A DNA stretch of 64,000 bases from Microbacterium sp. No. 7 (GTDB lineage: Bacteria; Actinomycetota; Actinomycetes; Actinomycetales; Microbacteriaceae). Made by a program: the position numbers and the translations under genes. Under the pieces are notes generated by a model. The model had not been told where the DNA came from and did no database searches. It worked only from the letters and a program-made list of their open reading frames with translations. The stretch is taken from contig NZ_CP012697.1 of NCBI RefSeq assembly GCF_001314225.1, forward strand, positions 3,844,001 through 3,908,000. The letters run 5' to 3'. Positions within the stretch are counted from its first letter, which is position 1. The number at the start of each line of letters is the position of its first letter. Of this stretch, positions 61,141-64,000 are shown in pieces.

Positions 61141-62526
61141 TCAGTCGTCGTCGCCGTCGGGCTCGTCGCCCCACAGCAGCGCGTGCCGCAGCCGCCCGGC
61201 CTCGGCGACCGCGCCGCCCGCGGCGGCCGCGAGGCCGCTGCCCGTCACCCACGCGCCCGCGATCGCGAGGCCCGGCAGAGCGCCGACGGCGGAGCGCAGC
61301 GCGGGCGCCGGCGAGTCGACGACCGAGCCGGGGAGCGCCCGCTCGCGGGGCTCGACGTGCGCGGCGCGCACGGGTCCGAGCGGCACGCCCAGCAGCGTCT
61401 CGGCCTCGCGCGCGGCGAGGCGCACGGGGTCGGCCTCGCTCGCGGGCAGGTCCACGCGCACGACGTGACGGCGGGGGCCGGCGGCGCGGGCGAGCCATGC
61501 CCACGTCGCGGTCAGGTGCGTCACGGCGAGGGCCGTCGCGGCGCCGGGCACCGGATAGACGGCGTGTCCGCGCGGCGCGGCGTCGAGCGCCGGCGCGTCG
61601 ACGACGAGCGTCACGCTGTCGACGGGCGCGGGCGAGATCCCGGGCCCGTCGAGGGCGGGCACGTGCCCGGCGAGCAGGCGCCGGGCGGCGGGCTCGCCGG
61701 TGGCGACGATCACGGCATCCGCGGCGATCGTCTCGCCGGCGACGGTGACGGCCCACCCGGCGGGCGTGCGCGCGATCCCGTCGGCCGGCGCCTCGGTGCG
61801 CACGTCGGCCGCGAGGTCGTCGAGCCGCTCCCGCAGCGCCGCGACGAGCGCGCCCATGCCCCCCGTGAGCGTGCGGCGGGGCGCGGGGCGCTCGGGCAGC
61901 TCGTGCGCGACGGCGCCCGCGAGCGAGCCGACGCGCGTGAGCGCCTGGTTGAGCCCGGGCGCGGCGATGTCGACGTCGACGCGATCGGGATGGATGCCGA
62001 ACACGCCGACGCTCACGGGCGCCACGAGGCGCTCGACCACGCGCTCGCCCATGCGCGTGCGCACGAGGGTGGCGAGGCGGCGCTCGTGGCCGATCGTCAG
62101 CGGCGGCCGCAGCCGGTCGACGAAGGCGCGCCACGCGCCGCGCCAGCCGATGAGGCGTCGCACCTCGGGCGCCCACGGATTGGCGGGGATGCCGAGGAGC
62201 TCCTGCTCGGGAAGGGGTCCGGCGCCCGCGGGCCCGGCGACCCACCGCGCGCCGGGGAGCGCGTCCTCGACCTGCGCCGACAGCCCGAGCTCGTCGATGA
62301 GCGGCGCGAGCCCGGGCGAGAGCTCCATCGCGCCGACGTCGACCGTGAGCCCGTCGAGCTCGGCCGCGGCGATGCCTCCGCCGAGCTCTGCGCGCTGCTC
62401 GACGAGCGTGACCCCGAAGCCGAATCGCGCGCACTCGTGCGCGGCGACGAGGCCCGCGATCCCGCCGCCGATCACGACGATGCGGGTGCGGCGGGCGCGC
62501 TCGACGAGGTCCTCGGTCTGTGACAC
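61141..62526 (-). CDS. Protoporphyrinogen/coproporphyrinogen III oxidase (HemY/CgoX type)
   Basis: 461 residues from a GTG that has GGGAGG nine bases upstream (an ATG at 62535 is directly fused to that site). Dinucleotide fold RIVVIGGGIAGLVAAHECARFGFGVTLVEQRAELGG at the N-terminus, GMEL.PG region, PVSVGVFGIHPDRVDVDIAAPGLNQAL, GGMGALVAALRERL, VIVATGEPAARRLL, and a C-terminal FAD-contacting ALPGLAIAGAWVTGSGLAAAAGGAV. Actinobacteria use the coproporphyrin branch, so coproporphyrinogen oxidase is the likelier activity (knowledge of the pathway, not shown here). Confidence 0.87.
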   Translation of the reverse strand: MSQTEDLVERARRTRIVVIGGGIAGLVAAHECARFGFGVTLVEQRAELGGGIAAAELDGLTVDVGAMELSPGLAPLIDELGLSAQVEDALPGARWVAGPAGAGPLPEQELLGIPANPWAPEVRRLIGWRGAWRAFVDRLRPPLTIGHERRLATLVRTRMGERVVERLVAPVSVGVFGIHPDRVDVDIAAPGLNQALTRVGSLAGAVAHELPERPAPRRTLTGGMGALVAALRERLDDLAADVRTEAPADGIARTPAGWAVTVAGETIAADAVIVATGEPAARRLLAGHVPALDGPGISPAPVDSVTLVVDAPALDAAPRGHAVYPVPGAATALAVTHLTATWAWLARAAGPRRHVVRVDLPASEADPVRLAAREAETLLGVPLGPVRAAHVEPRERALPGSVVDSPAPALRSAVGALPGLAIAGAWVTGSGLAAAAGGAVAEAGRLRHALLWGDEPDGDDD

Positions 62527-62630
62527 GCCCTCCATCCTCCCACTGCCGCCTCGTCCCGCCGCCGTCCGCGAGCGACGGAACTGCTCGGCAGGGGCAGCGC
62601 CTCCGGCCGGACGCCCCTATCATCTGACGT

Positions 62631-62804
62631 ATGAGCAAGGACACCACGTTCAAGCCCGGCGACGACGTCTTCACCCCGCACGCGCGCGGCACCGTCATCG
62701 ATGTGCGGGCGACGCCGTCCGGCCTGTGGGTCTTCGGGGTCGAGAACCCCGAAGGAGAGGTGACCTACTTCACGAGCAGGGCGCTCCGCCTCACGCACGG
62801 CTGA
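62631..62804 (+). CDS. Small hypothetical protein (57 aa)
   Basis: ATG at 62631 opens 57 codons: MSKDTTFKPGDDVFTPHARG followed by TVIDVRATPSGLWVFGVEN, PEGEVTYFTSRALRLTHG and TGA. Strand-rich, with a GDDVFTPHARGTVIDV pattern like SH3/KOW-type small proteins. Codon use matches neighbours. No strong ribosome site seen. Confidence 0.6.
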   Translation: MSKDTTFKPGDDVFTPHARGTVIDVRATPSGLWVFGVENPEGEVTYFTSRALRLTHG

Positions 62805-62871
62805 GGCGTCCCGGCGGCCGGCACGGCCCGCCTCGCACACCGCACGACGCTCACGACCCAGGGAGACCACC

Positions 62872-63537
62872 ATGCCCACGATCGCGATCATCGGCGCCGG
62901 CCCCGGGCTCGGCCTCGCCGCCGCCCGCCGCTTCGGCCGCGAGGGGTTCTCCGTCGCCCTCGTCTCGCGCACGCAGGCGCACGTCGACGCGCTCGCCGAA
63001 CGGCTCGGCGGCGAGGGCGTCACGGCCCGCGGCTACCAGGCCGACGTGCACGACGCCGCGACGCTGCGGAACGCGCTGGCCGCCGCCGCGGACGACCTCG
63101 ACACCGTCGAGGTGCTGCAGTTCAGCCCCGTGCCGCGCAAGGACTTCCTCCGCCCCGTGCTCGAGACCTCGGTCGACGACCTCCGCGCCGCCGCCGAGTT
63201 CTCGATCCTCGGCGCGGCGACCGCGGTGCACGCCGTGCTGCCCCGCATGCGCGAGGCCGGCCGCGGCAGCATCCTCTTCGCCAACGGCGCCAGCGCCGCG
63301 ACCCCCAACGGCAAGGTGGCCGGCACCTCGGTCGCCTTCGCGGGCGAGTCGGCCTACGGGGCGATGCTGCACGACGCGCTGGAGCCCGAGGGCATCCGCG
63401 TCGCGCAGCTCATCATTCCGCTCGCGATCGACGGCGGCGACCCGCTGTTCGCGTCCGACGCGCTCGCCGATCGGCTCTGGGGGCTGCACGCCCAGCCCGG
63501 CCCGTTCCGCACGACCGTCGGCCAGGATCCCGTCTGA
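62872..63537 (+). CDS. Short-chain dehydrogenase/reductase family protein
   Basis: 221 residues. TIAIIGAGPGLGLAAARRFGREGFSVALVSRT is the Rossmann TGxxxGxG-equivalent; YQADVHDAATL, FSILGAATAVHAVLPRMREAGRGSILFANGASAA, and ESAYGAMLHDALEPEGIRVAQL follow. The catalytic Tyr lies in SAYGAML but the usual Lys four residues on is not present (YxxxK not intact), so activity is uncertain. AGGGAGACC precedes the ATG. Confidence 0.82.
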   Translation: MPTIAIIGAGPGLGLAAARRFGREGFSVALVSRTQAHVDALAERLGGEGVTARGYQADVHDAATLRNALAAAADDLDTVEVLQFSPVPRKDFLRPVLETSVDDLRAAAEFSILGAATAVHAVLPRMREAGRGSILFANGASAATPNGKVAGTSVAFAGESAYGAMLHDALEPEGIRVAQLIIPLAIDGGDPLFASDALADRLWGLHAQPGPFRTTVGQDPV

Positions 63538-63609
63538 CACGGGGATGCGGCGGGGAACAGGCAGACCGTCTGCGCGATCAGCAGGATCCCGCCTGACACG
63601 GGGGATGCC
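63520..63609. repeat. Short direct repeat after SDR gene
   Basis: CAGGATCCCGTCTGACACGG (63522-63541) and CAGGATCCCGCCTGACACGG (63581-63600) are separated by about 59 bases. The first contains the stop codon of the SDR gene; the second is just before the phosphotransferase gene. Small duplication of a gene end. Confidence 0.7.
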
Positions 63610-64000
63610 GTGACGCCGCGCCTCGCGGGCCCGCCGCCGCCCGGGGTCGCGGTGCCCGCCGCCGTGCGCGCGGCGCTCGACGCCCGCGGGTTCCGCGATG
63701 CGGTGCTGCGGCCGGCGTGGCGGAACGAGGCCGGCGGCCTCACCTTCTCGGTGGCGAGCGGCGGTGCCGGGCACGCGGTCGACCTCTACGCGAAATGGAA
63801 CCCGGTCGCCTCGGGCGAGTCGCTCGGCGACGAGGCGGAACGGCTGCGGTGGATCGCGGGCCGGCATCCCGCCCCGGCCGTCGTCGACCTGATGACGGAT
63901 GCCGGCGAGGAGGTGCTGCTCACGCGCGCGCTTCCCGGCGAGTCCGCGGTCTCGGAGCGGTGGGCGCGCGATCCGGATGCCGCGCTGCGGGCGCTCGGCA
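63610..64000 (+). CDS. Aminoglycoside phosphotransferase-like protein (N-terminal part, truncated by window end)
   Basis: Starts at a GTG after GGGGGATGCC and stays open to the window end (130 residues). The visible part includes VDLYAKWNP (N-lobe Lys position), SLGDEAERLRWIAGRHPAPAVVD and EEVLLTRALPGESAV. These are the N-lobe features of APH(3')-type kinases, which phosphorylate aminoglycosides or related small molecules. The catalytic C-lobe lies outside the window. Confidence 0.7.
   Translation, partial: MTPRLAGPPPPGVAVPAAVRAALDARGFRDAVLRPAWRNEAGGLTFSVASGGAGHAVDLYAKWNPVASGESLGDEAERLRWIAGRHPAPAVVDLMTDAGEEVLLTRALPGESAVSERWARDPDAALRALG

Noticed and set aside
62872..63537. Certain active SDR oxidoreductase
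   Set aside because: The Rossmann part is clear but YxxxK is not intact, so only family membership is given.
1..64000. tRNA or rRNA genes
   Set aside because: No cloverleaf, GTTCGAATC-type T-loop in proper context, or rRNA core sequence was recognised, so none is reported; a tRNAscan run would settle this.

Overview
The window is about 70% GC, densely coded DNA with a strong NNG/NNC codon bias, purine-rich ribosome binding sites and many 4-base ATGA/GTGA overlaps. Together with a TPP-riboswitch YkoE-type ECF transporter, DUF3618 and actinobacterial holin-like proteins, and high-GC CoA-catabolism operons, this points to an actinobacterial chromosome, most likely Microbacteriaceae (Microbacterium-like). 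That assignment is inference; no rRNA or tRNA gene is visible.

Layout. (1) 1-13.4 kb: the end of a TRAP transporter permease, an LLM-class flavin oxidoreductase, then a minus-strand operon (thiolase, bifunctional hydratase/3-hydroxyacyl-CoA dehydrogenase, carboxyltransferase, biotin carboxylase, enoyl-CoA hydratase, AtuA-family protein, SMR transporter, enoyl-CoA hydratase). This looks like beta-carboxylation plus beta-oxidation of a branched or isoprenoid acyl-CoA. (2) 13.5-22.2 kb: a double-TetR regulator, two GAF-LuxR regulators, a flavin reductase, two SnoaL/NTF2-like proteins, an acyl-CoA synthetase and an aldehyde dehydrogenase. Two shared-motif sets in the promoters suggest dedicated regulation. 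(3) 22.2-26.7 kb: HMP/thiamine ECF transporter with TPP riboswitch, and a D,D-carboxypeptidase-like protein. (4) 26.85-32.15 kb: a lower-GC island between 230-bp direct repeats. It carries a StrB-like amidinotransferase, an amino-sugar isomerase (NagB family) and an MFS exporter; the amidinotransferase is split by a 1423-bp ISL3-family insertion with an 8-bp target duplication. (5) 32.1-35.6 kb: a secreted protein, then an adenine methylase and PD-(D/E)XK-like nuclease pair followed by a large inverted array of 21-bp repeats. (6) 35.6-42.9 kb: two SLC13/RCK transporters, a J-domain protein, a HIBCH-like hydrolase and an MFS permease. (7) 42.9-56.6 kb: a second CoA-catabolic block (metallo-hydrolase, nitronate monooxygenase, ADP-forming CoA ligase, thiolase-like/crotonase fusion, LysR, TetR, two acyl-CoA dehydrogenases, and a divergent double class III CoA-transferase) with a 29-bp perfect dyad in the divergent promoter. 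(8) 56.6-64 kb: an ABC exporter, HemD, a HemY-type oxidase, small membrane proteins, an SDR protein and the start of an aminoglycoside-phosphotransferase-like gene.

The strongest leads are the interrupted amidinotransferase island (4), the double-regulator catabolic region (2), the thiolase-like/crotonase fusion (7) and three families of noncoding repeats. Substrates of both catabolic blocks cannot be read from sequence alone.
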